19,232 nt of DNA from the NCBI GenBank assembly GCA_045636705.1, contig JAZTYA010000013.1, positions 1 to 19,232 of the forward strand, in the 5' to 3' direction. Origin of the DNA: SFWF01 sp045636705. GTDB taxonomy: Bacteria; Bacillota; Clostridia; Oscillospirales; Acutalibacteraceae. Under the pieces are notes generated by a model that saw only the letters and a program-made list of their open reading frames with translations, was not told the DNA's origin and searched no databases. Every line of letters begins with the position of its first letter. Position 1 is the stretch's first letter. Positions 1 to 8,601 of this stretch are shown piece by piece. A program made the translations under genes and the position numbers.

Positions 1-1
1 A

Positions 2-193
2 GGTGTTATCAAAACTGAAAACAAATATTATTACTTTGATTCAAAAGAATCCTGTTTTAAATTAGGTGAAGAACCCACAGCAGCATATGATAACATTGCA
101 TATTTAAATGAATTTATTGTTATGTATAAGGATGATCCAACACATATATATGACCACAATCTTATATACAAACTTAAAGTTTCTTATTATTAA
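2..193 (+). CDS. C-terminal end of an unrecognised protein (partial)
   Basis: The frame beginning at base 2 is open from the left edge to a TAA at 191-193 and gives 63 residues ending in LIYKLKVSYY. Its start lies outside the window. The fragment is polar and rich in Tyr, Asn, Lys and Asp, has no membrane segment and no motif I recognise. Composition is strongly AT-rich like the two genes downstream. The long sense-strand frame without stops and the T- or A-ending codons support a real coding end, but no function can be assigned. Confidence 0.5.
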   Translation, partial: GVIKTENKYYYFDSKESCFKLGEEPTAAYDNIAYLNEFIVMYKDDPTHIYDHNLIYKLKVSYY

Positions 194-307
194 AAGTTTT
201 TATCATCATTAGAAAAAATATTAACGGGTCATAGAAAAATAATTTATTTTAAGGGCAATACTGCCGTTTAAAAATGCAAATACACTTGTAAAAGCCGAGG
301 AAATTTT
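194..307 (+). other. Intergenic stretch with an imperfect hairpin
   Basis: About 114 AT-rich bases. An imperfect stem lies at 247-273: TTTTAA and GGCA on the left pair with TGCC and TTTAAAA on the right around an ATAC loop, with a G-G mismatch. It lacks a T-run after the right arm, so it is a weak terminator candidate at best. A modest ribosome binding site (CCGAGG, about 295-300) precedes the ATG at 308. I see no convincing promoter. Confidence 0.3.
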
Positions 308-802
308 ATGAAACAAACAACTAAAAATTTATATATAATCGGACTTTGCATATTTTGCTTAGGCGAGATTATCGGTATTATAAAATTGCTGTATGAGCTA
401 TTTGTTAACTTGCCAAATGGGAGTTTGATAGGAGTTACCAAAGAATATATTTTAACTTCGTTATGGACTACGATTATATCCATAGTGATTAAAATGATTT
501 TTGCATTTATATTTGTCTTTATGTCTATTCGTATATTAAAAAATATTAAATCAAAATGTTTGATTCCGTCACTTTGTTGCAGTATCATATTTTTAATAAT
601 AAATATATTTTCTTTTTCAATACCAGCTATTCCAAAATATTTAATATATAGCAAATTGGGTTTAATAGATACAATTTGGGTTTATTTCATAACCTATTTA
701 ACAGATGGTACAGTATTCAGTTTTGTTTCTTATATAATTATTATCGTCGCTTCAATACAAACACTAAAGCAAAAAAAGAAAGAGGCAGAAAATGATGGAT
801 AA
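308..802 (+). CDS. Small multi-pass membrane protein, function unknown
   Basis: This 164-residue protein is almost entirely hydrophobic. Four membrane segments can be seen at about residues 8-33, 48-75, 85-107 and 120-151, joined by short basic loops, with a charged tail (KQKKKEAENDG). No catalytic or transport motif is visible. It starts at ATG 308 after a weak purine-rich site. Its last 11 bases overlap the start of the next gene, so the two are very likely co-transcribed and translationally coupled. Codons are extremely AT-rich compared with uvrB and the genes after it, which suggests either membrane-protein codon bias (many Ile/Phe/Leu) or foreign origin. A pore or accessory subunit for the DUF2628-like neighbour is only a guess. 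Confidence 0.7.
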   Translation: MKQTTKNLYIIGLCIFCLGEIIGIIKLLYELFVNLPNGSLIGVTKEYILTSLWTTIISIVIKMIFAFIFVFMSIRILKNIKSKCLIPSLCCSIIFLIINIFSFSIPAIPKYLIYSKLGLIDTIWVYFITYLTDGTVFSFVSYIIIIVASIQTLKQKKKEAENDG

Positions 803-1526
803 CCTTGAAAAGAAATGCGAACACTGTGGTGCTACATATATTGTGAGTGACGGATATTGTAAAGAATGTTGGAAAAGGATTCCTACTACAGCCTCCCAAA
901 AAGAAGTATTATTAGATGGAGTGAAAAAGGCAGATTGGCATTTTTTTATTGATAAAAATGCTTCTCGTTATGTTGATATATACGCTAAAAACGAGGGTAA
1001 AAAGTTCTTTTTAAGTTGGAACTGGGCGGCTTTCTTTTTCGGATTTAATTGGCTTTGCTACCGAAAGATGTATAAGTTCGCTTGCCTGTATATAATTTTA
1101 GATTTGATATTGGCTATTGTTTTAACTGCAGTAGGAATCGGAATCTATGCACCAAAGCTTGAACCGCATTATCAAAATGTTGCGGCTTATGAGGAAGCAG
1201 TCGGTGTTGATACTTTAACAAAGCTAAATCCTGTGTATTCTGCTGAGACGAGCGTTCTGCTTGATAAGGCTTTGGATTCACAAAAAGAAATTGAGCGGAT
1301 AGCATTAAAAATAGGCGGAATAAGTAGTATTGGTATGCTTATGTGCGGAATATTGTTTGGAATTTTTGCTGACAGCATCTATAAAATACATATACTTAAA
1401 AACATTAAATACACAGATGGCGGAACCTCTATTTTGGCGTTTTTTGTTGGAGGTTTTGCTTACAGAACGATATACAGTCTATTGATTTCACCGCTTATAA
1501 GTTTACTTATGGATATTGTGTTTTAA
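792..1526 (+). CDS. Zinc-ribbon and DUF2628-like membrane protein
   Basis: The 244-residue product begins with a short zinc ribbon (C9-x2-C12 and C23-x2-C26), followed by a cytosolic linker and then a SWNWAAFFFGFNWLCYRKMY stretch (about 75-94) typical of DUF2628 membrane proteins. Hydrophobic segments follow at about 97-120, 175-195 and 212-242. The family is of unknown role; zinc ribbon plus DUF2628 proteins are common in gut Firmicutes. The start is ATG 792 or the adjacent ATG 795, both served by AGAGG at 781-785, inside the end of the previous gene (11-base overlap). The loop between membrane segments (about 121-165) is charged and likely outside the membrane. No terminator is seen after the stop. 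Family assignment is from motif recognition; function is unknown. Confidence 0.8.
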   Translation: MMDNLEKKCEHCGATYIVSDGYCKECWKRIPTTASQKEVLLDGVKKADWHFFIDKNASRYVDIYAKNEGKKFFLSWNWAAFFFGFNWLCYRKMYKFACLYIILDLILAIVLTAVGIGIYAPKLEPHYQNVAAYEEAVGVDTLTKLNPVYSAETSVLLDKALDSQKEIERIALKIGGISSIGMLMCGILFGIFADSIYKIHILKNIKYTDGGTSILAFFVGGFAYRTIYSLLISPLISLLMDIVF

Positions 1527-1736
1527 AGTGTTTGTCTGTCACGTTGAATTTATAGTATTTTGAGTAAAAGTGTCGTTTCTTTTGCATTTTGGCTGATAGT
1601 AATTCTTTGACTATCTCGAAGAAATTTGTGACCTAAATTCGTGTAATGGCCTATTCGCCAACTTTTTTAGCAAAATTCAAGTGAATTTAAGACAATAAAA
1701 AGACAGAAAATAATCAAAAAAGAGAGGAGTGAGAAC
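1527..1736 (+). other. Intergenic region upstream of uvrB
   Basis: About 210 bases with no supported gene. A small inverted repeat GATAGT/ACTATC lies at 1595-1615 and overlaps a TTGACT (1607-1612) that could act as a -35 box, but no good -10 sits at 16-18 bases. No Bacillus-type LexA box (CGAAC-N4-GTTCG) is visible, although uvrB is often in the SOS regulon. A strong ribosome binding site, GAGAGGAGTG, lies a few bases before ATG 1737. Confidence 0.4.
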
Positions 1737-3698
1737 ATGCCGGATAAGTTTATTTTACATTCAAATTACAAGCCAACCGGTGACCAACCACAAGCTATCG
1801 AGAAATTAAGCAAAGGCATTGAAAATGGCTTAAAAGAGCAGGTTTTGCTTGGAGATACCGGTTCGGGTAAAACCTTTACAATGGCGAATATTATCGGAAA
1901 AGTTAATCGACCGACCCTCGTTCTCGCTCACAATAAAACCCTCGCCGCACAGCTTTGCTCAGAGTTTCGTGAGTTTTTCCCCGAGTATGCGGTGGTATAT
2001 TTTGTTTCCTATTACGATTATTATCAACCCGAGGCGTATATACCGGGGAGTGACACTTATATTGAAAAGGACTCGGCAATAAATGACGAAATTGATAAAC
2101 TGCGCCATAGTGCAACCTGCGCTTTGTCCGAAAGGCGAGATGTTATAATAGTCGCATCGGTTTCCTGTATTTATTCTCTCGGTAACCCGATTGATTATCG
2201 TAATATGGTAATTTCCTTGCGCACGGGCGCTGAAAAAAGCAGAGATTGGCTTATTCGCCGACTTGTTGACCTACAATATGAGCGCAACGATGTTAACTTT
2301 ACAAGAAATAAGTTCAGAGTTCGCGGAGACGTTGTTGAAATTTATCCTGCATACTCTTATGAATTAGCTCTTAGAATTGACTTTTTCGGGGATGAAATTG
2401 AGAGAATTTGTGAAATAAACACCGTAACGGGTGAAATTAAAAATATAATGACTCACGTTGCAATTTATCCCGCATCTCACTACATTGTGCCTGCCGATAA
2501 AATGGCAGACGCCTTAAAAGACATCGAAAACGAAATGGAAGAACGAGTTAAGTTCTTTAACGAAAACGAAAAGTTAATAGAGGCGCAAAGAATAAGGCAA
2601 CGTACCGAATATGACGTTGAAATGCTTCGTGAAATCGGCACTTGTAAGGGCGTTGAAAACTACTCTAGAGTCCTATCAAGAAGACCTGAAGGAAGCGTTC
2701 CTTTTACGCTTTTAGACTATTTCCCTGAGGACTTTTTAATCTTTGTGGATGAGTCTCACGTTATGCTTCCACAGGTTAGGGGAATGTACGGTGGAGATAG
2801 AGCAAGAAAAGAAAATCTTGTAGAATACGGTTTCCGTTTGCCCTCTGCTTTTGACAACAGACCCTTAAACTTTGATGAGTTTTATAGCCACGTAAATCAG
2901 GTGGTATTTGTTTCGGCAACACCGGGCGAATTTGAAAAGGATAAATCGGCACAAATAGCCGAGCAGGTAATAAGACCGACAGGACTTTTAGACCCCGAGG
3001 TTTCGGTAAGACCCACAAGCGGTCAGATTGATGACCTTGTGTCCGAAATAAATATTAGAACCGAAAAAGGTGAAAGGGTACTTGTTACAACCCTTACCAA
3101 AAAGATGGCAGAGGACCTAACCGAATATTTAGAGGGACTTGATATCAAGGTCCGTTATATGCATTACGATATTGACACAATTGAAAGAATGCAGATAATA
3201 AGAGATTTGCGCCTTGGCAAATTTGACGTTTTGGTTGGCATTAACCTTTTAAGAGAAGGACTTGACCTGCCTGAAGTGTCGCTTATTGCTATTTTAGATG
3301 CCGATAAGGAAGGCTTTCTTAGAAGCGAAACCTCGCTTATTCAGATAATCGGTCGCGCCGCTCGAAACGAAAACGGTAAGGTTATAATGTATGCTGATAG
3401 CGTAACACCCTCTATGGAACGCGCAATTAACGAAACGAACCGACGTCGTACCATTCAGGATGAGTATAATAAAAAGCACGGCATAATTCCGAAAACGGTT
3501 GTAAAGGACGTAAGAGAGATAATTGAAATGTCGGCTAAACCCGACGACACTAAGGACGTTAAGAAACTAAGCCGCGCCGAAAAGGAAAGACTAATTAAGG
3601 TGTTGACTGCTGAAATGAAGCAGGCTGCTAAAATGCTTGAATTTGAGCATGCAAGTTTCCTTCGCGACCGCATAAAGCAACTTAAAGATGAAATATAA
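1737..3698 (+). CDS. uvrB: UvrABC excinuclease subunit B
   Basis: UvrB is the damage-verifying helicase-like subunit of nucleotide excision repair: UvrA loads it on DNA, and it then recruits UvrC for incision. The 653-residue product is full length for the family (about 655-675). Visible motifs are the Walker A GDTGSGKT at 39-46, the Tyr-rich beta-hairpin that clamps DNA (SYYDYYQPEAYIPGSDTYIE, 91-110), the DESH box at 338-341, SATPGEFE at 393-400, helicase motif VI QIIGRAARN at 536-544, and a C-terminal UVR motif (about 620-652) that contacts UvrC. The start ATG 1737 has a GAGAGGAGTG site. The gene appears monocistronic: it ends in a terminator and converges with a minus-strand operon. In many Clostridia uvrA follows directly; here it does not. 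Confidence 0.98.
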   Translation: MPDKFILHSNYKPTGDQPQAIEKLSKGIENGLKEQVLLGDTGSGKTFTMANIIGKVNRPTLVLAHNKTLAAQLCSEFREFFPEYAVVYFVSYYDYYQPEAYIPGSDTYIEKDSAINDEIDKLRHSATCALSERRDVIIVASVSCIYSLGNPIDYRNMVISLRTGAEKSRDWLIRRLVDLQYERNDVNFTRNKFRVRGDVVEIYPAYSYELALRIDFFGDEIERICEINTVTGEIKNIMTHVAIYPASHYIVPADKMADALKDIENEMEERVKFFNENEKLIEAQRIRQRTEYDVEMLREIGTCKGVENYSRVLSRRPEGSVPFTLLDYFPEDFLIFVDESHVMLPQVRGMYGGDRARKENLVEYGFRLPSAFDNRPLNFDEFYSHVNQVVFVSATPGEFEKDKSAQIAEQVIRPTGLLDPEVSVRPTSGQIDDLVSEINIRTEKGERVLVTTLTKKMAEDLTEYLEGLDIKVRYMHYDIDTIERMQIIRDLRLGKFDVLVGINLLREGLDLPEVSLIAILDADKEGFLRSETSLIQIIGRAARNENGKVIMYADSVTPSMERAINETNRRRTIQDEYNKKHGIIPKTVVKDVREIIEMSAKPDDTKDVKKLSRAEKERLIKVLTAEMKQAAKMLEFEHASFLRDRIKQLKDEI

Positions 3699-3732
3699 AA
3701 AACGCTCTCAAAGCAAATTTGAGAGCGTTTTT
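3698..3732. terminator. Bidirectional terminator between uvrB and the HAD gene
   Basis: A perfect stem pairs 3698-3712 (A-run, CGCTCTCAAA) with 3718-3732 (TTTGAGAGCG, T-run) around a 5-base GCAAA loop. T-runs occur after the stem on both strands, so it can end uvrB transcripts rightward and the exporter operon leftward. Confidence 0.92.
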
Positions 3733-3739
3733 ATAATTA

Positions 3740-4393
3740 TTAGAATTCGGCTTTTAAAAACTCAATAACAGCCGTTAAATCATCCTTAACAGTAAGGCTT
3801 AAGGTTTTCATTTCATCGGTGGCAGGTAAAATATCGGGCACCATAATGCACCTAACACCTGCAGAGCTTGATGCTCTGACTCCGTTATATGAATCTTCAA
3901 TAGAAATCGCTTCAACAGGACTAACGTTGAGCTTTTGACAAGCTTTTAAATAAATTTCGGGGAAAGGCTTGCTGTTTTCAACCTCATCTCCACATACAAT
4001 TTCATCGAAACAATCTAGGATATTAGCTTTTGTTAGATGGGATAAAACTGTTTGCCGTCTTGTGGACGTTGCAAGACCAATTTTAAAACCTTTTTCTTTA
4101 CAAAAATCTAAAATTTCCAAAACTCCGCTTTTCATTGGGATTCCCTTGGTTTCAATTAAATCGTGGCAAAGATTAGACACTTCTTCACGTATTTGGTCAA
4201 AGGGAAAATCTTTAGAAACAGTAGTTTTAAATATTTCCTTGCTCTTCTCCTTACTAACGCCGATAGAGGCAAGACAAGCATCATAAATGTTATGATAATT
4301 GTGCTTTTCACCTGCAATTTTCCAAGCATCCATAAAGAAACGTTCGGTGTCAAAAAGAACGCCGTCCATATCAAAAATTATAGCTTTAATCAT
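3740..4393 (-). CDS. HAD-superfamily hydrolase (phosphatase/phosphoglucomutase-like)
   Basis: The 217-residue protein has all four HAD motifs: DMDGVLFDTE with nucleophile D8 and acid D10, motif II T109-S110 (ATSTRR), K142 in the SKPFPEIY stretch, and the magnesium-binding E166-D167 (IEDSYNGVRA). An alpha-helical cap of subclass IA lies between about 15 and 90. The pattern resembles beta-phosphoglucomutase or small sugar-phosphate phosphatases; substrate cannot be read from sequence. Its ATG (4393-4391) overlaps the stop of the upstream ABC gene by one base, so it is translationally coupled as the last gene of the MarR/ABC operon. It ends just before the shared terminator. Whether it acts with the exporter is unknown; it may be a passenger. 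Confidence 0.9.
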   Translation of the reverse strand: MIKAIIFDMDGVLFDTERFFMDAWKIAGEKHNYHNIYDACLASIGVSKEKSKEIFKTTVSKDFPFDQIREEVSNLCHDLIETKGIPMKSGVLEILDFCKEKGFKIGLATSTRRQTVLSHLTKANILDCFDEIVCGDEVENSKPFPEIYLKACQKLNVSPVEAISIEDSYNGVRASSSAGVRCIMVPDILPATDEMKTLSLTVKDDLTAVIEFLKAEF

Positions 4394-6375
4394 TAGTCAA
4401 GTTCCTTTTTGCCTGTGTAAAGTTCGTAGTATCTTCCGCCAAGCTTTAATAGTTCATCGTGGTCACCACGTTCGATAATTACACCGTTTTCGAGTACCAT
4501 AATTGCATTTGCGTTACGAACGGTTGAAAGTCTGTGGGCAATAACAAATGTTGTGCGGTCCTTCATTAGTCTATCCATACCGTGTTCAATATGACGCTCT
4601 GTTCTGGTGTCGACAGAGCTTGTAGCCTCGTCAAGCACTAGAATAGGTGCGTGAGACAGGGCTGCTCTTGCGATGTTTAAAAGTTGTCTTTGACCTTGAG
4701 AAAGATTAGCACCATCACCTGTAATCATTGTGTCGTATCCGTTTTCAAGTCGCATTATAAACGAGTGTGCGCTAGCGGTCTTAGCAGCGGCAATAACCTC
4801 CTCGTCGGTAGCGTCAAGTCTGCCGTAGCGAATGTTCTCTCTGACTGTGCCAGTAAAGAGGTGGGTGTCCTGAAGAACCATAGCGATATTCTTTCTTAAA
4901 ATCTCGCGTGGATACTCCTTAACGTCAACGCCATCAATTAGAATGCTTCCGCTGTCGATGTCGTAGAAACGGTTTAAAAGGTTAGTTATGGTAGTTTTAC
5001 CAGCTCCCGTAGAACCAACAAACGCAATTTTTTGACCAGGTTTTGCATAAAGTGAAATGTCCTTTAGAACTGTCTTATCAGGCAGATATCCAAAGCTTAC
5101 GTTCTTTAGTTCAACATGACCCTTAATCTCGGTATGGTTAACAGAATCCTCGCTGTCAGCAGGTTCGGGGTCCATATCCATAACTGCAAAAACACGTTCA
5201 GCACCTGCAAGGGCAGAGAAGATAGCGGTCATTTGCATTGATATTTGATTTATAGGCATATTAAAGTGGCGAGTATAGTTAGCAAAAACAGTAAGACCAC
5301 CGGGCGTAAAACCGCTTGTAATCATCATAATACCGCCAACACCGATGGTTATGCCGTAGCTTATCATACTTAAATTATGAGTAACAGGACCCATAATTCC
5401 TCCAAAGAACTGAGCTTTAAACTGTTTATCACGCATATCGTTGTTTAAAAGTTCAAACTCTTCGGTGCAGGTTTTTTCGTGGTTAAACACCTTAATTACC
5501 TTTTGGCCGGTAACGGTTTCTTCAATATATCCGTTAACGGCACCGAGCGCTGCTTGTTGACCTGCGTAATACTTTCTTGAAGCCTTACCAATCATAATTC
5601 CACAATAGGTAAATAGCGGAATAAAGAATATGGTAATAAGGGTTAAAATCCAGTTGGTTGTTATCATAAAGAAGAGAGTACCAACTATAGTTACAGCGCC
5701 CGAGAATAGAGCAGTTACCGAGTTGTTTAGCATCATATCAAGGTTATCGATATCGTTGGTAAAACGGCTCATAATTTCACCGGTTGGGTTGCGGTCAAAA
5801 TATTTTACGGGTAAGGTTTGCACCTTGCAGAAAAGCTCGTTTCTTATCTTTTCAAGGGTGTTTTGAGTGATAGAAAGCATTAACCTTGCCTGTGTATAAG
5901 AAGAAATAATACCAACAAGATAAACTATTCCTAAGAAGAAAACAGCGCATAAAACGTAGGTTAAAATTTCCGCAAAACGACCTTCAGAAATAATGCCGTT
6001 AATAAAAGGAATATTTGTAATAGACTCAATAACTTCATCCATTTTAACCGCCATAATACCGTCTTTTGCCTCGGTTGGCACCTGACTTATACGGTTAATA
6101 ATTGGAAGTAGGGTAAAAGAACCGATAAGTGAGGTTACGGTACTTGTTACCATGCAAAGTAAAACCAAAATAAGTTTTGGAATATGCGGTTTAAAGTAGG
6201 CAAGCAATCTAAAAACAGCTTGTTTGGCATTCTTTGGTTTTCCGCCCATTCCGCCTAAGTGCGGTGGGCCACCTCTTCCGGGACCGCCGGGAGGAGGTCC
6301 TGCAGGTCTTTTATCATTTGATTTACCAAAAGAGGAATACTGCTTTTGCAGTTCTTCTAAATTTCTTCCTGCCAT
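4393..6375 (-). CDS. ABC exporter half-transporter, catalytically competent subunit (BmrD/LmrD-like)
   Basis: This 660-residue protein has an N-terminal type I exporter membrane domain (six spans between about 60 and 385) and a C-terminal ATPase domain. Walker A is GSTGAGKT (454-461), Q-loop Q502, Walker B ILVLDE with catalytic E583, and switch H614 (IAHRLSTV). The signature is LSQGQ (558-562) instead of LSGGQ. That altered signature faces the degenerate ATP site of the partner encoded just upstream, a pattern known for heterodimeric exporters such as LmrCD, BmrCD and TM287/288. A Pro/Gly-rich cytosolic extension fills residues 24-45, and a roughly 40-residue extracellular insert lies between the first two spans, explaining the greater length than the partner. 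An AAGGAGG site sits inside the last codons of the upstream gene. Substrates are likely drugs, lipids or peptides, not determinable here. Confidence 0.95.
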   Translation of the reverse strand: MAGRNLEELQKQYSSFGKSNDKRPAGPPPGGPGRGGPPHLGGMGGKPKNAKQAVFRLLAYFKPHIPKLILVLLCMVTSTVTSLIGSFTLLPIINRISQVPTEAKDGIMAVKMDEVIESITNIPFINGIISEGRFAEILTYVLCAVFFLGIVYLVGIISSYTQARLMLSITQNTLEKIRNELFCKVQTLPVKYFDRNPTGEIMSRFTNDIDNLDMMLNNSVTALFSGAVTIVGTLFFMITTNWILTLITIFFIPLFTYCGIMIGKASRKYYAGQQAALGAVNGYIEETVTGQKVIKVFNHEKTCTEEFELLNNDMRDKQFKAQFFGGIMGPVTHNLSMISYGITIGVGGIMMITSGFTPGGLTVFANYTRHFNMPINQISMQMTAIFSALAGAERVFAVMDMDPEPADSEDSVNHTEIKGHVELKNVSFGYLPDKTVLKDISLYAKPGQKIAFVGSTGAGKTTITNLLNRFYDIDSGSILIDGVDVKEYPREILRKNIAMVLQDTHLFTGTVRENIRYGRLDATDEEVIAAAKTASAHSFIMRLENGYDTMITGDGANLSQGQRQLLNIARAALSHAPILVLDEATSSVDTRTERHIEHGMDRLMKDRTTFVIAHRLSTVRNANAIMVLENGVIIERGDHDELLKLGGRYYELYTGKKELD

Positions 6376-6378
6376 ACC

Positions 6379-8127
6379 TTATTCCTCCTTCTTGTCAACT
6401 TGCGAATAGTAAATTTCGCCGTATTCAGTACAATTTTCAATTAATTCATCGTGACTGCCAACACCGGTTATTTTGCCTTCGTTCATAACGATAATAGTGT
6501 CACAATCCTTAACTGATGAAATGCGCTGAGCGATTATTATCTTTGTAGAACTGCTAAGTTCTTCCTTAAAAGCTTTTCTTATAGCCTTTTCGGTTGCAGT
6601 ATCAACTGCGCTTGTTGAGTCGTCTAAAATTAAAATCTTAGGCTTTTTAAGCAAAGCTCTTGCAATGCAAAGACGTTGTTTTTGTCCGCCTGAAACATTA
6701 ACACCGCCTTGGTCTAATACGGTCTTATATCCTTCTTTAAAGCTTGTAATAAAGCCGTGAGCCTGTGCAAACTCCGAAACTTTTACAAGGTCGGAATCGG
6801 TTGCATTCTCATCACCCCAACGAAGATTATCTTCAATGGTACCTGAGAAAAGCACGTTCTTTTGAAGAACCATTCCAACGCCTTCGCGAAGATTATAAAG
6901 CGAATAATCCTTAACATTGGTTCCGTCAATTAAAACTTCACCGCTATCTGCATCGTAAAGTCGGGGAATCATTGAAACCAGGGTTGTTTTACCGCAACCG
7001 GTAGAACCAATAATACCAACCGTGCTTCCTGCAGGAATTGTAAGATTAATGTTATCTAAAACGCTTTCTTCACTGTTTTTATAATAACGGAATGAAAGGT
7101 TTTTAAACTCAATTTCGCCTTTTAAAACCTTCTTTTCAGGGTTCTTTGCATCAAGGTCGTTAAGGTCAAGTTCTTCGTCTAAAACCTCTTTAATTCGTCT
7201 GCCCGAAGCCATAGCTCTTGAGGAAGCCATAAGCATCATTGTAACCATCATAAGAGAAGATAAAATCTGAGTAACGTAGGTAATGAATGCCGAAAGTTCG
7301 CCTATCTGCATACCGCCAATCATATCAGACTCGCCAAGTACGATGTTGGAACCAAACCAAAGAATAGCAAGGGTTGTTATGTTCATAAACAAGGTCATAA
7401 CCGGTCCCATAAAAATCATAACCTTCATTGCCGACATACCTGCAGTTTTAAGGTTGTTATTTACCTCTACAAACTTTTCTGTTTCGTGTTTTTCTCTAAC
7501 GAAGGACTTAACAACTCTTACGTTTGTAATGTTTTCCTGAACGGTGTTGTTAAGAGCATCAATCTTTACCTGCATCTTTGCAAAACGAGGAAAACCTTTA
7601 GAGATAATAAAAAGAATGGAAATCAACATTAAGGGGACTGTTACTAAGAGTACAAGTGATAAGTCTGGGCGCATTGTAACCGCCATAATAATAGCACCAA
7701 TAAACATACCGGGAGAACGTAAAAACATTCTAAGCAACATATTTACAAAGTTTTGAAGCTGTGTGACGTCATTTGTAAGTCTTGTTACCAATGAACCGGT
7801 AGAGAACTTGTCAATATTAGCAAACGAAAACTTTTGAACCTTTTTAAAGACGTCGTCTCTAAGGTCGGTAGCAAAGTTAACCGAAGCTTTTGCGCCAAAA
7901 TAAGCTCCTCCAACACCGCCTATCATCATAACCACTGCGGTCAAAATCATAAGGCCTGCCGCACCAACGCTACCGCCAACCGTAAGGCTTCCGTTTTCTG
8001 CACCGTCAATAACTATAGCCAAAAACTTAGGCATCAAAACTTCGCCTACTACCTCAATAATCATACAAAGAGGACCTAGTATAAAATAGGGAAGGTATGG
8101 CTTTACGTATTTATACCAACGCTTCAT
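6379..8127 (-). CDS. ABC exporter half-transporter, degenerate-site subunit (BmrC/LmrC-like)
   Basis: The 582-residue protein has six membrane spans (about 12-300) and an ATPase domain. Walker A is GSTGCGKT (374-381), Q-loop Q422, and the signature VSGGQ (478-482) is near consensus. The catalytic Glu after Walker B is Asp (LILDDSTSAVD, D503), and the switch His is Gln (IIAQRISS, Q534). Both changes are typical of the non-hydrolysing site of heterodimeric exporters; the neighbouring gene supplies the matching degenerate signature. The start ATG 8127 lies three bases after the MarR stop with a GGAAAGGAAG-type site, and its stop is three bases from the next start, so the subunits are probably made in balanced amounts. 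MarR linkage suggests inducible efflux, but the ligand is unknown. Confidence 0.95.
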   Translation of the reverse strand: MKRWYKYVKPYLPYFILGPLCMIIEVVGEVLMPKFLAIVIDGAENGSLTVGGSVGAAGLMILTAVVMMIGGVGGAYFGAKASVNFATDLRDDVFKKVQKFSFANIDKFSTGSLVTRLTNDVTQLQNFVNMLLRMFLRSPGMFIGAIIMAVTMRPDLSLVLLVTVPLMLISILFIISKGFPRFAKMQVKIDALNNTVQENITNVRVVKSFVREKHETEKFVEVNNNLKTAGMSAMKVMIFMGPVMTLFMNITTLAILWFGSNIVLGESDMIGGMQIGELSAFITYVTQILSSLMMVTMMLMASSRAMASGRRIKEVLDEELDLNDLDAKNPEKKVLKGEIEFKNLSFRYYKNSEESVLDNINLTIPAGSTVGIIGSTGCGKTTLVSMIPRLYDADSGEVLIDGTNVKDYSLYNLREGVGMVLQKNVLFSGTIEDNLRWGDENATDSDLVKVSEFAQAHGFITSFKEGYKTVLDQGGVNVSGGQKQRLCIARALLKKPKILILDDSTSAVDTATEKAIRKAFKEELSSSTKIIIAQRISSVKDCDTIIVMNEGKITGVGSHDELIENCTEYGEIYYSQVDKKEE

Positions 8128-8130
8128 TTT

Positions 8131-8598
8131 TTATTCTTCCTTTCCTGAAAAGCACTTTAGATTGTTTGTAATTTTATCAAGCAAAAAGCTTAAAGTTTCT
8201 CGTTCGGTATCAGATATTCCTTCAAACGCTTTTTCATCAACTTCTTCAAAAACGCTTCTTGAATACTGAACCAACTCTTCGCCTTTTTTTGTAATCTTTA
8301 TTTCGTTGAATCTATTATCTGATTCTGCGCAGTTTCTTTCAATATAGCCACCGCTTTCAAGCTTCTTAAGACTTACTGCTACCGCAGCAGGGCTTATTTC
8401 AAAATGCTTGGCAATATCCTTCTGGGAAACTTGACACTTACCGCGATAAAGATACATGAGTATCATGTGTTGACTTTTGTGCACACCCGTAGCACCGATT
8501 TTGTTTTCAACGGCACGTCGGTGCAAACGACCTATACCCATAAATTTATGTTGAATTGCGCGCGATGAAATAGAATCTTTCTCAAAAATAGTAATCAC
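8131..8598 (-). CDS. MarR-family transcriptional regulator
   Basis: From GTG 8598 the product is 155 residues, normal for MarR proteins. It shows an N-terminal dimer helix (about 8-33), a winged helix-turn-helix (about 55-105: QKDIAKHFEISPAAVAVSLKKLES, wing AESDNRFNEIKIT), and a C-terminal dimerisation helix. The same frame stays open upstream to 8736, but that extension crosses the operon promoter and would add a hydrophobic, Ile-rich segment foreign to the family, so I reject it. GTG 8598 has little upstream Shine-Dalgarno; GGGGTG (8601-8596) instead sits six bases before an ATT codon at 8589, which could be a rare start. It heads the exporter operon and probably represses it; MarR proteins usually release DNA on binding small phenolic or drug-like ligands. 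Confidence 0.9.
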   Translation of the reverse strand: MITIFEKDSISSRAIQHKFMGIGRLHRRAVENKIGATGVHKSQHMILMYLYRGKCQVSQKDIAKHFEISPAAVAVSLKKLESGGYIERNCAESDNRFNEIKITKKGEELVQYSRSVFEEVDEKAFEGISDTERETLSFLLDKITNNLKCFSGKEE

Positions 8599-8601
8599 CC
8601 C

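Noticed and set aside
247..273. Hairpin as a terminator of the first partial gene
   Set aside because: The stem has a G-G mismatch and no T-run follows, so termination is not supported.
268..654. 128-residue minus-strand frame opposite the first membrane-protein gene
   Set aside because: The sense gene has a better start, overlaps its neighbour in operon fashion, and shows membrane segments; the antisense frame is a by-product of AT-rich codons.
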